Origin: Chalciporus piperatus
Lineage: Eukaryota > Basidiomycota > Agaricomycetes > Boletales > Boletaceae
Assembly: GCA_038093975.1 (NCBI GenBank)
Contig: JBBPTG010000066.1
Span: 62,001-126,000 of the forward strand
Reading direction: 5' to 3'
DNA length: 64,000 bases
Positions 48,072-56,989 of this stretch are shown piece after piece. Position 1 is the stretch's first letter; each line of letters starts with the position of its first letter. Under the pieces are notes generated by a model that was not told the origin of the DNA, ran no database searches, and saw only the letters and a list, made by a program, of their open reading frames with translations. Position numbers and translations under genes: made by a program.

Positions 48072-48979
48072 GTCATCCCGCAGCCGATGATGGCCTGCGG
48101 GATCTTGGTAAACACGGCAAGGTGTGTATACCATCTGGTTCACAAACAGGGGGTTTCCAAACAGCTCTCTAATGCATTGCACTGCATCCCGCAGCCAAAC
48201 CTCTACCTCCTCCGTAATAGGCACTCCATTATCATCCACGCAGTCGCCCGTGACCATAACCTTTTTACAAGTCCAGTCAGCACCGTGAGGTAATGCATCG
48301 ACTTTCTGCAGAAACGAGCACGTGTTGTGAAACGACGCCTTCATGCGGTTTCGCGTCTATTGATTACGAGTGAACATAAGTTACAAATAGTACTTGAAGC
48401 AAAGGCTGGCACACTTACTATTGGCATTTTCAGAAACTTGTCTATCCGAGTTTGACCCAAGTGCTTCATCATCCAGGCAGCAAGATCCCATTCTTCTTCA
48501 TCGGCAAATGGTGTGTACGTGTGGATGTTGTCTTCTTGGCGCTCCTGATGATAGCTCTTGAAGGAATTTTCCGCCTGACGGAGAATAGCTCCGGCACCCT
48601 CAAATACTTCAAAAAAGTGTCCATTGGTGGTGGGATTGTCGTTTTTGTCGTTCTTTACTTGCTTCGATCGTTTGAGTGTGCGGGAGCATACTGGGGATGG
48701 TGAGCGACTGCGAGAAGGACGTGTAGGTGGCTCCCAATCTTCTAAGCCATCTGGGATGATTAACGAGTTTGGTTCCGGCATTTGTCCATGATCTTCTTCA
48801 GCTTCATCAAGGTCAAAATCTTCTGTCTCGTCAAAGACAGAGACATCGCCAAGAGTATGGGTTACCATGTCCTCCCAGCGCTGTCGACATTCTGCTCGCT
48901 GTGCAACATGTCGTTTGAGGCTGGCTAAGGTGGGCAATGTTTTGCCACAGAAGCCACAGAGATGGTCGTTGAATGGCAT
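48072..48979 (-). pseudogene. Plavaka-type transposase, N-terminal part
   Basis: Starts MPFNDHLCGFCGKTLPTLAS at 48979. CGFC plus a downstream His and Cys form a C2H2-like zinc finger, as at the N-terminus of many Plavaka proteins. An acidic stretch, a Ser/Arg/Pro linker and a helical region (EGAGAILRQAENSFKSYHQE) follow, then EEWDLAAWMMKHLGQTRIDK. A normal intron with donor GTAAGT joins to NTCSFLQKVDALPHG. WTCKKVMVTGDCVDDNGVPI and WLRDAVQCIRELFGNPLFVN are typical of the family. The coding sequence is cut by the foldback element and resumes at 45506. No damage other than the insertion is seen in this part. Confidence 0.82.
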
Positions 48980-49282
48980 TACGTTTAGGAGGTTGGAACG
49001 ATCGGAAAAGATAAGCTTTTGTGGTGAGTCATGTGAATTATCATATCTCTATCACTTCGGCCTTGCACGGCGGGTTCCGATGATCTGCCTATTTCAACAG
49101 CGATCAACAAGCATTTAAAGTTCTCCTTCAAGTCGTGTTGTTGACGTGTTCTTTGGTCCTCTTTTGAGGCTATAAAACTCAATGGTATGTCCCGATGATG
49201 ACCTCGCACCCGCTATTTGATCTGCATTATTTTTTTTTGTGCCTAAGCTCGTCAATTCACCCTCACTCTGCTCGACTACAAG
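48980..49282. promoter_or_regulatory. Divergent spacer, Plavaka transposase / basic ORF
   Basis: About 300 bases between divergent start codons. CTATAAAACTC near 49171 is TATA-like on the plus strand, about 110 bases before the ATG of the basic ORF. Promoter role inferred. Confidence 0.35.
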
Positions 49283-49513
49283 ATGTCTCCTCCTCCGTCC
49301 CAAAAACGACAGGTTGTGCCCGGGTCGTCACGCACATTGCAAGTGCCGGGCACTCCAAAAAATCAGGGTGGTGTAAAGCCAGTACAACGTACTCTAGCTT
49401 CAGTGGCCACCACCCCAGTTCGGAAGCCCACAACGGCCCGGGCCTCATCCGCCAAAACAGCCTCGTCCACCAAAACTCGTCAACCTGCAACTGAAACGAC
49501 TCAACTCAACTAA
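49283..49513 (+). CDS. Unrecognised basic protein, truncated by an LTR
   Basis: Divergent from the Plavaka gene with about 300 bases between. The frame starts MSPPPSQKRQVVPGSSRTLQ and is rich in Ser, Thr, Lys, Pro and Arg. From 49492 on it reads into a Gypsy LTR and stops at 49511-49513. About 70 residues of original sequence remain. It could be the second gene of the Plavaka element or a host gene; the sequence is too low in complexity to tell. Confidence 0.4.
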   Translation: MSPPPSQKRQVVPGSSRTLQVPGTPKNQGGVKPVQRTLASVATTPVRKPTTARASSAKTASSTKTRQPATETTQLN

Positions 49514-49968
49514 GAGCTAAGACTCACAATAGACAATAGCGAGCCGATGAACTTGGCTGAGGTTCGATGAGGAAACTCCAGGAGAACAAGACTGGGGAGT
49601 CCAGTGCTTGTCGACCCGGGTTTATATACTATTGTCAATGTTTGTACATGTTGTGACTAAACCTTATCGTAGGTGACTGGGTATGACTCATACTGACTAC
49701 TAGCCAATGGCGTAACTAGCTCTACTGCGGAATGAGTAAGCGTGAGTCATATGATGAGTAATGCTGACTGATGCTGACGAGTGAGTAGTGAGTCATCAGT
49801 TAGTAAGCGAAGGTCTAGACCTAGCTTATGTAAGTAAGTCACGTGATGCGATAAGATAAGATAACAAAAGAGAAAGTGAAACGACTAAGTCCAAGAAACG
49901 AAGAGAAACCTAGTAAGCGTAATGGAACGTAGGGATGATTAGGATAAGGAAATGGAGCGTTCGTAACA
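49492..49968 (-). repeat. Gypsy copy 1, 3' LTR
   Basis: 477 bp, TG...CA ends. A TATA box reads TATATAA on the minus strand near 49622-49628, and GTCACGTGA lies at 49838-49846. Next to the inner edge is the polypurine tract. Confidence 0.93.
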
Positions 49969-49981
49969 CTACCCCCTCTCT
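49969..49981 (-). other. Polypurine tract of Gypsy copy 1
   Basis: AGAGAGGGGGTAG on the minus strand, directly before the 3' LTR. This is the plus-strand primer site of reverse transcription. Confidence 0.8.
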
Positions 49982-50002
49982 ATGGATCGTATTCCTAGAC
50001 GA

Positions 50003-50569
50003 TCAAACTTCGATGAGTGGACCTTGATTCATCCACGGTACTCCATCTGCTGGTGGAGCAGCAGCGACCTGAAGGTTGTTGTTCGTCCAGGTTACTGGTG
50101 GTTCGAATGGGTTACCATCGTTTCCATCGACAGGAATAGGGTGGGGAGCACCTACGAGTGCAGGGTCGGGAATAGGAGGTTGAGCGAGATCAGGCCAGTT
50201 TGTGGGCCATTCCCGCTGATCAGGGTTCTCTGCCTGTTCGTCTATCACATTGTCCCACTTGCTCAGATCCGGATGCCATACGACTAGCTTCATCCATTTT
50301 GTCGTCCAGTCCCAGTTAGCCTCAATAGACGTGGACCGTCTGGTCACGATCATCCGAGCGAACATGAGATACTGAATGGCGATGGTGATGACGACGATGG
50401 TGATGAAAGCGAGGAGGGAGGGGATAAGCATGCGGAGGATCCAGCCGTTGCATATGATGAAGACTATAAAGAGGAGGGAGAGGACGAAGTTGCCTCGATC
50501 CCGAGTAAAGTTTCGAATGAAGATGTCGCGGAGGACATTCTCCCAAGCGTAGACGTCGTTGAGATCCAT
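50003..50569 (-). CDS. Gypsy third ORF: small two-span membrane protein
   Basis: 188 residues between pol and the 3' LTR, the position where env-like genes sit. It starts MDLNDVYAWENVLRDIFIRN. Two hydrophobic segments follow, NFVLSLLFIVFIICNGWIL and MLIPSLLAFITIVVITIAIQ. Then come a basic turn MIVTRRST, a Trp-rich block WDWTTKWMKLVVWHPDLSKW, and a Pro/Asn-rich tail. There is no cleavable signal peptide, Cys pairs or glycoprotein look, so it is not a standard retroviral envelope. It is clearly conserved in copy 2 (61472-61897) and, more distantly, in element 3 (62423-62893). The function is unknown. Confidence 0.8.
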   Translation of the reverse strand: MDLNDVYAWENVLRDIFIRNFTRDRGNFVLSLLFIVFIICNGWILRMLIPSLLAFITIVVITIAIQYLMFARMIVTRRSTSIEANWDWTTKWMKLVVWHPDLSKWDNVIDEQAENPDQREWPTNWPDLAQPPIPDPALVGAPHPIPVDGNDGNPFEPPVTWTNNNLQVAAAPPADGVPWMNQGPLIEV

Positions 50570-50632
50570 TGGTGATGATGGTGGTTTGTGGAAGAGAAAC
50601 CGTGAGAGTGAAGACCGTCAAACATCAGTCTC

Positions 50633-53600
50633 TTATACCTGTTCGGTATCCGGCACGGTATTCAACCAATTGATTTGTCCATCATCCACCTGACTCGTTA
50701 GGTTGTCATACGACTGGAATAGTGACTCGAATAGACTCCGTGACATGCGAAGGAATCGTGGGGCGGACGGATGTATCTTGTTGAATTCCCTTATTGCATC
50801 CTGTGCATTCGTGAGATTAGATCTTGGTTCCCATGTCCGATCAGATTCCGCATAGCCTTTCCAGTGCACGAGGTATTTCAGGGTTTTTCCCTGTAAGCGA
50901 GAATCAACGATGTAATCCACCTCATATTCATCATCTCTGTCTTCTGTCACAATCACGGGCCCAGGTTTATCAACGGTTTGCTTCCGTAACCTGTCCTTAT
51001 ATGGTTTGACACATGAAACATTAACGACGGGGTGAATTTTCATGGTACGAGGAAGCTTCAAACGTAGTGCGTTCCGTCCAATCAGGTTTGTGATTTCGTA
51101 AGGGCCCAACCATCGCGGTGACAGTTTCTTAGATCTCTGCACCAGGCGGAGATTAGCTGTAGACAACCAAACTTTCTGACCAACCTCGTAAAATGGTGAT
51201 TCAGAACGGTGTTTGTCGGCTTGCGTCTTCATACGCTTCTGAGCTTCTATTATGTTATCCTTGGTTTCTTTCAACGTGTTGGCAAGCGTGTCAACGAAGT
51301 CCGTAGCAGCGGGTGCTTTAGATGTGTAATTCTCTATTCCCATCCTCGGGGAATATGTGTGTGTGACGTTGAAAGGTGCCTTAGATGTAGAAGCTTGCTT
51401 CTTCGAATTGTATGAAAATTGCGCAATTGGTAACCAATCAGTCCATTCTTCTTGTTTTTCTGACGTGAATAGACGGAGATACTGTTGTAGATCTCGATTC
51501 ATACGTTCAGTTTGTCCATCAGTTTGGGGATGAAAGGCGGTGGAGAGTTTGGGCGTAATGCCAAGACGTTTGCATATGTCTTTCATCACTTGAGATGCGA
51601 ATTGCGGACCTCGGTCCGATATGATGGTTTTAGGAAGTCCATGATGTTTCCATACATGGGTTAGGTAAAGACGAGCCGTGTCGAGTGCGGTGACTGTCTT
51701 GTTGCACGGAATGAATTCGACCTCTTTGGAGAATCTGTCGACTACGACAAGAATAGAATCGAATCCATTCGAGAGCGGCAGATCGGTAGTGAAATCTGCA
51801 GAGATATGTTCCCAGGGAAGATCCGGAACTTCAAGGGGATGGAGCTTTCCAGAAGGAGCATAGTTTATCCCTTTGAAACGTGCACATCTGTCACAGCGTG
51901 AGACATAGTCTTTTACGAGCGTTGCCATTCCTGGCCAGGTGTAACTACGCTGTAGCAGTTCGATTGTCTTTTCATATCCTGGATGTCCAGCAACGGGCGT
52001 ATCGTGATGGAGTTGGATAATCTCCATGCGGAGATCTTCTTCTTCAGGAACGTATAGTCTTCCTTTCTTGTCAATCAGAATTCCATCAGACTCTTCACAA
52101 ATGCCGTGTTCTTTACAGAGTTTCATGACTTCTGTTTCACGTATTTTGAAGGTTGCTTTTCTGATTTTGTCCTTGATCAGATCGGAATCGGTTGAGAGTT
52201 GAACAGTTGACGTGGCAGCTATTCTGTCCGGAGGTATTACAAGGACAGCTTTGTTATCTGCTTCGATACCGATTGCGTGATCTTCTCTTCTTGATAAGGC
52301 ATCGGCTTTCCCCATTTGGGAACCTGCCTTGTGTAACCATTTGAAATTGAATCGGCTAAGATATTGAGACCAACGTGCTTGGCGACGATTTAGATCTTGC
52401 CGAGTCATGAAGAACTGAAGGTTCGCGTGATCGTTCCAGATTTCAAACTCGTGCTTGGAACCTTCCAGATAATGTCTCCATTGTTCTAGACTTCTGATAA
52501 CGCTTAGCATCTCTTTATCCGCGATAGGATAGTTGCGTTCTTCCGGTGACATGGAGTGGGAAGAGAATGCGACGGGATGCCATTTGTCTCCTTGTTCTAT
52601 AGATAGAACAGCACCTGTGGCGTAATTAGATGCGTCCGATTCTAGACGGAAGCGTTTGTCGTTGTCTGGAAAAGCGAGTATAGGGGCGGTGATGAACTTC
52701 TGTTTCAGCATGTTGAATGCATTACGCTGTGCATCTTCCCATGCGAATTTCATATCCTTCTTGGTAAGGTCATTCAAGGGTCTAGCCACTTGGGCATAAT
52801 CCTGAATGAAGCGACGATAGAAATTTGCTAATCCGAGAAAGCTTCTGACACCTCTGACATTTGTCGGAGTTGGCCATTCGGTGATTGCCTTGACCTTATC
52901 GTCGTCCATCCTGATTCCCTCGGGAGTAATTGTCATTCCCAAGAATTCTACTTCTTTGGTATGGAAGACACATTTCTCTGGTTTGACGAAGAGGTCATTC
53001 TCTTCTAGGCGATGAAGAACTTCTCTGACTATTTTGGCATGGACAGCAGGGTCGTCGGATTTGGTAAAGATCATGATGTCATCAATGTAGACAACAACGG
53101 CGTCTTCCATATCCGAGAAGATGTCGTTCATCATGGTCTGGAATGTTGCAGGAGAATTGCATAATCCGAAGTACATTACCAAGGGTTCGAAGGCGCCACG
53201 GAAGCATACGAATGCGGCTTTAGATTCATCGCCTTCTTTGATGCGGATGTTGTTGTATCCCCAGCGCAAGTCCATTTTGGTAAACAGTTTTGCGCCTTTC
53301 AGTTTATCAACCAATTGGGAAATGAGGGGCAGCGGATGATTGTTTTTCACCGTGTGTTCATTCAGATAACGGTAATCTTGAACCATGCGTTTCTTGCCAT
53401 CTTTCTTAGGAACGAAGAACACGGGAGAAGTCTGCTCAGATTTGGAAGGACGAATGTATCCTTTCTTGAGCTGATCATCAATGAATGCGCTGACTTCTTC
53501 TTGTTCCGTGACAGAGAGTGGGATAAGACGACCCTTTTTCGGCTTGTAGGTGTCTTTCAAGTCAATTGCATGATCCCACGGCTTACGGGTTGGCATGCGT

Positions 53601-54361
53601 TCAGATTCCTTTTTCTTGAACAGGTGAATATACTTGTGATATTCTTTTGGAACAAGCTCTTCCGGAGTCTTTTCCATTTTTGGTTCAGGTACATCCCTCT
53701 TTGCGGTGTTGATGTGACGAAGAGAGTTTCGTTCTTCATCATCAAGTTGACGTGCGAACGGTGGTTTATCTCGTAAAACGGAACAAGACCAAGGACAACG
53801 TGTCATGTGGACCGTTCCTTTGTTCCAATCTATTTCTGGATTGTGTTGCTTCAGCCATGTGTATCCTAGTATCATCTGATTCTTTCCGAGATCAGTGACT
53901 TCAGCAATGGCCTTCTCACGATGTCCATTGAAATGGATAACGATTTCCGCACAGTGTGTTATCTGTCCAGCGGAGTTGTGTGTTCCGTCCACGTTGTATA
54001 CCGTCAGTGGATGTCTGAGTTGCACAAGGGGTAATTTGATTTTATCAGCCCATCTCCGATCAACGAAGATAGCGTTAGCTCCTGAATCAAGAAGTGCTTC
54101 TGCGCGTGTGAAGGCAGAAGGGAGACGTTGCGAGGCAATAGAAGTGGATAGCTTCAGTTCTCGATCCGTCGTGCGAATGAAACGTGGTCCTGGGTTTTCG
54201 GAAAGATATCGGATTATGGAAACGGAATTAAGCACCTGACTAGAGTCCAGGCCAAGCTCATGATCAACATGAGACCCCGTTTGACTGTGTGAATAGTTTA
54301 CAGATTTTCCTAACGAGTTAGTTGCGGTCCGTTTGCCCAGATCATTCAGGCCGCTTTGCCT
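50633..54361 (-). CDS. pol: Gypsy pol: protease, RT, RNase H, integrase, chromodomain
   Basis: The frame is open for 1243 codons from the frameshift site. The aspartic protease has EALLDSGANAIFVDRRW. The reverse transcriptase shows KKDGKKRMVQDYRYLNEHTV, KLFTKMDLRWGYNNIRIK and catalytic YIDD in VVVYIDDIMIFT. RNase H starts at FRLESDASNYATGAVLS. The integrase has the HHCC zinc domain (HHDTPVAGHPGYEKT ... CDRCARFK), the DDE core with ISDRGPQFAS and FHPQTDGQTERMN, and a GPY/F region RWLGPYEITNLIG. The C-terminus carries a chromodomain (YLVHWKGYAESDRTWEP), which in chromoviruses targets integration to marked chromatin. No stop or shift is visible. The first likely non-frameshift start codon is a GTG at 54233-54235, so translation by -1 frameshift from gag is favoured. 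Confidence 0.93.
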   Translation of the reverse strand, partial: RQSGLNDLGKRTATNSLGKSVNYSHSQTGSHVDHELGLDSSQVLNSVSIIRYLSENPGPRFIRTTDRELKLSTSIASQRLPSAFTRAEALLDSGANAIFVDRRWADKIKLPLVQLRHPLTVYNVDGTHNSAGQITHCAEIVIHFNGHREKAIAEVTDLGKNQMILGYTWLKQHNPEIDWNKGTVHMTRCPWSCSVLRDKPPFARQLDDEERNSLRHINTAKRDVPEPKMEKTPEELVPKEYHKYIHLFKKKESERMPTRKPWDHAIDLKDTYKPKKGRLIPLSVTEQEEVSAFIDDQLKKGYIRPSKSEQTSPVFFVPKKDGKKRMVQDYRYLNEHTVKNNHPLPLISQLVDKLKGAKLFTKMDLRWGYNNIRIKEGDESKAAFVCFRGAFEPLVMYFGLCNSPATFQTMMNDIFSDMEDAVVVYIDDIMIFTKSDDPAVHAKIVREVLHRLEENDLFVKPEKCVFHTKEVEFLGMTITPEGIRMDDDKVKAITEWPTPTNVRGVRSFLGLANFYRRFIQDYAQVARPLNDLTKKDMKFAWEDAQRNAFNMLKQKFITAPILAFPDNDKRFRLESDASNYATGAVLSIEQGDKWHPVAFSSHSMSPEERNYPIADKEMLSVIRSLEQWRHYLEGSKHEFEIWNDHANLQFFMTRQDLNRRQARWSQYLSRFNFKWLHKAGSQMGKADALSRREDHAIGIEADNKAVLVIPPDRIAATSTVQLSTDSDLIKDKIRKATFKIRETEVMKLCKEHGICEESDGILIDKKGRLYVPEEEDLRMEIIQLHHDTPVAGHPGYEKTIELLQRSYTWPGMATLVKDYVSRCDRCARFKGINYAPSGKLHPLEVPDLPWEHISADFTTDLPLSNGFDSILVVVDRFSKEVEFIPCNKTVTALDTARLYLTHVWKHHGLPKTIISDRGPQFASQVMKDICKRLGITPKLSTAFHPQTDGQTERMNRDLQQYLRLFTSEKQEEWTDWLPIAQFSYNSKKQASTSKAPFNVTHTYSPRMGIENYTSKAPAATDFVDTLANTLKETKDNIIEAQKRMKTQADKHRSESPFYEVGQKVWLSTANLRLVQRSKKLSPRWLGPYEITNLIGRNALRLKLPRTMKIHPVVNVSCVKPYKDRLRKQTVDKPGPVIVTEDRDDEYEVDYIVDSRLQGKTLKYLVHWKGYAESDRTWEPRSNLTNAQDAIREFNKIHPSAPRFLRMSRSLFESLFQSYDNLTSQVDDGQINWLNTVPDTEQV

Positions 54362-55545
54362 TTTCCCTTCATTTCGATGTCTTTCATATTGTAGAAGTAA
54401 GCCTTCATTGCGTCGAATGAACGGCCTTCAAGAGCGCTAGATTCGGTAGACAGTTCTCTCACCTGTCTCTTCTGAAGTTTGCAAGCACGTTTGTGTTCGC
54501 CTCGTGACCAACCACAGTTCTTGCATTTGGTACTAGGTACCGGACATTGTTGTTTCAGATGCCCCGGTTTCCCACAGTTCCAACAATTTCCTTGTCTCTT
54601 CTCTTTGAAATTGCTTGTGGCCGCCTTTACGACGGATGGTGCTTCTTCTTCTTCCACAATTTCTCCTTCTTCGATTTCGGCAGAACCTATATCCATTGGG
54701 GCACCACGACCTGGTTGTGTGCCCGTGTTGGTATATTTATATCGCTGGGTATCACCTGCGGTTCCTGTCTTGATCATGGAGATAAGCTGTTTCCTTCCTG
54801 CAAGGAGGCGTAGCTCTTCAACATATGTGTCATATTTGTCGAGCCGTCCTTTCTCCATTAAGATCCGATGTGTGATCTCTGGATCTGCGTTTAGCTCTAG
54901 GAGTTCAATGTGTCTCGCGTCATCCCAATCGTCCATAAGGCGGTGAGTCTGGAACATGGTAAGGAATTTCTCCATAGACACCTTGCCTTGTTTCAGATTC
55001 TTGATCTGATTGCGGTGATATTCCACTTCGTTACCCGAACGGAATTGATCGGTGATTCGTTTGTGAAACTCGGCGGAAGTATACGTGGTTCCATTTTCCA
55101 AGATGTCGTGTGTCATGGCTCGTGAGAAAGTAGCGGCGTCTCCTCCTGTCATTCGACTAAGGATAGCTCTGATCGCCGTCATTCCGGTTAACACGGTGTT
55201 GTTTTCATCTAGCCATGCGCGGACTCTTGTCCACCATTCTTCGAACTTCTTTCCTCTAGCTCCGTCATAGTCTCCTGGATCTTTGACGATCTTGGATAGC
55301 TTAGGTCCGCTAGGTCCGACCGTAGGAGCTGGTATTGCGCCAGGCACTTGAATGGCTTGTACTTGCGCTTCAAGCTGCAAGATATTATTGTTTAGATTTT
55401 GGTTTAACCTCTGAGCATTGGTAAGCTGATCCGTCATTTTTTCCAACGCTAGTCTCAACTGCGTTCCAAGATCCCGTATGGACGCGTCACGATGACCGAG
55501 AATGCCTGTTAAGGCAGCTGCTAAATCTGGGGCGAGAACCGACAT
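54346..55545 (-). CDS. gag: Gypsy gag with CCHC zinc knuckle
   Basis: 399 residues. The start is MSVLAPDLAAALTGILGHRD, then a coiled-coil-like stretch (LEKMTDQLTNAQRLNQNLNN). The central retrotransposon-gag domain has KKFEEWWTRVRAWLDENN and HRNQIKNLKQGKVSMEKFLT. An acidic linker precedes the zinc knuckle CWNCGKPGHLKQQC (CX2CX4HX4C) and a second Cys cluster, CKNCGWSRGEHKRAC. The last codons contain the GGGAAAA frameshift heptamer. The stop is at 54346-54348. Gag forms the particle and binds genomic RNA. Confidence 0.93.
   Translation of the reverse strand: MSVLAPDLAAALTGILGHRDASIRDLGTQLRLALEKMTDQLTNAQRLNQNLNNNILQLEAQVQAIQVPGAIPAPTVGPSGPKLSKIVKDPGDYDGARGKKFEEWWTRVRAWLDENNTVLTGMTAIRAILSRMTGGDAATFSRAMTHDILENGTTYTSAEFHKRITDQFRSGNEVEYHRNQIKNLKQGKVSMEKFLTMFQTHRLMDDWDDARHIELLELNADPEITHRILMEKGRLDKYDTYVEELRLLAGRKQLISMIKTGTAGDTQRYKYTNTGTQPGRGAPMDIGSAEIEEGEIVEEEEAPSVVKAATSNFKEKRQGNCWNCGKPGHLKQQCPVPSTKCKNCGWSRGEHKRACKLQKRQVRELSTESSALEGRSFDAMKAYFYNMKDIEMKGKGKAA
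54361..54367 (-). promoter_or_regulatory. -1 ribosomal frameshift heptamer GGGAAAA
   Basis: On the minus strand, in gag phase, the sequence is G GGA AAA, a canonical X XXY YYZ slippery site. It lies five codons before the gag stop codon. The -1 frame from here is open directly into pol. Downstream, GCGGCC and GGACCGC can pair into a stem with one bulge. The same heptamer and phase are kept in copy 2 at 57670-57676. Confidence 0.75.
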
Positions 55546-55588
55546 TCTTGAAGCACTAGAATGGAAGGAGTAAAACTAGATTTTTATT

Positions 55589-56846
55589 TCAGATCTCCTG
55601 AGATCCTTCAAGGGTTTCTCCTGATAACGAAGCAGGGGCGTCTCTCTGGTAAGGTGGCGGTGGAATGCTTCTTCTGATGGAATGAGGCGCGGGATAGTAA
55701 AGTTGTACTCCTGGTGCGTTTGTCTCTCTTAGTCCTCCTTCGTCTTCACTGTCAGACTCTACCAATTCTGGTATAGATTCTCTGTCCTCTTCTAACTCTG
55801 CTTGTGATATAACAGGGGAAAGGGGAGGAGTAGGGGGAGTTACAACACGGTTTCTGTGTGTTACAAGGATATATGCGAAATCAAAGGTAACGCGAAGGTC
55901 GTCTGAGAGAATTACGTGGCCGAAGATGAGGTATGAAAGTAGTAGGAAGGCCTGTAAGCTGTACTGGGCGAATCTTCCTAAGAGGGACGAGAGGCTTATG
56001 GCAGCGAGTGCGCCGAGTAGGACGCGGGGTTGGTACTCTCTCCTTAATACGTATATCGGCGTCCTCTGGGATACCTCTAAGTAACCTGTCGCTTCGTCGG
56101 CGTTCACGTATCCGATCGTTAACGTTCTCTTGAATCGCTTTCTCACCTGCCAGGGATATAAGCGTGTGATAGAGAGCGCGGCGGAAACTTTCCGTACGGC
56201 CAGAGATTCCAATGGGGAATTTGTGTTGAAGAGCAGAAATATCCTCGTCGAGGCCTGTCCAATCGATGGGCTCAGCGAGCGGGGTTGGGGCTCTGGGGAT
56301 GGAGGAGGCACGGTAATATAACTCTTCAACGCCGAAGGCGTCGGCTAGTATCTGCTGGGGGTTGGGCGGCAACGGTGCCCGAATAGCCTCGATGGGAGGG
56401 AGCGACGGAAGTCGACGAGTGCCGATCTGAAGATTGGCAGGATGATGAGGTAACCGAAGGGTACCGAGAGGGTGAATATAAACCTCAGAAGGTAAATGGT
56501 ATGGGTAGGAGGGAATTACCGGAGGTTCTACCCAATCAACGTAAAGATCCGAATAGTCAGGCTCTGGGACTATCGGCGCTGAGTACTTCTCAATGAGCTC
56601 CCTTTCTCTCTCAGCGTGTAACGCCTGAGTACGAGCGTAGTCTTCCTGGACACGAGCGTTCTCTCGCTCGAGGTCGTCGATGATGCTGGTGAAGCCGGGA
56701 TAGACCTCTACAGCTCGTTCGAGGTTTCTGATGACGCTAGTGAAGTCGAGGTTGTTCTCGACGGCGGGGAGATCAAGTATACCGTTCCACTGGATGGAAG
56801 GTACAGGGGACGCGGCGCGCTGAGATGCGGTGGGGTTGCTCGACAC
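55589..56846 (-). CDS. Gypsy 5' accessory ORF, spliced, with C-terminal membrane segments
   Basis: This lies between the 5' LTR and gag, where Gypsy elements normally have only a short leader. Exon 1 (56846-56147) starts MSSNPTASQRAASPVPSIQW and has a coiled-coil-like part (IIDDLERENARVQEDYARTQ) and a helical stretch ending ALYHTLISLAG. A 61-nt intron (56146-56086) with GTGAGA donor and ACAG acceptor joins it in phase to exon 2 (56085-55589). Exon 2 encodes YLEVSQRTPIYVLRREYQPR, hydrophobic segments VLLGALAAISLSSLLG and SLQAFLLLSYLIFGHVIL, the turn YILVTHRNR, and an acidic Pro-rich tail. The total is about 398 residues. Unspliced, exon 1's frame runs on without membrane segments to 55881. The family is unrecognised. 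Confidence 0.6.
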
Positions 56847-56989
56847 TTATTCACAAACAAGGTCAGCGATGACAAGGCGCGTTCAAGCAGCGCGGTACCC
56901 ACTAGTGATCAACGGTTGAAGTGGCGTACAAGGACACGTGTGGTAGCGACGAGACGCTAAGACAAAAGAAAATATTAGTCTTGTTCTAA

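Noticed and set aside
45500..48075. Treating the two Plavaka parts as two separate genes
   Set aside because: Their coding sequences join in frame across the foldback element when one AT is counted, restoring a family-typical Trp-rich motif, so they are one gene split by an insertion.
50003..50569. Calling the third Gypsy ORF a retroviral-type envelope gene
   Set aside because: The position fits, but there is no signal peptide, fusion peptide, Cys pattern or large ectodomain; only a membrane-protein label is justified.
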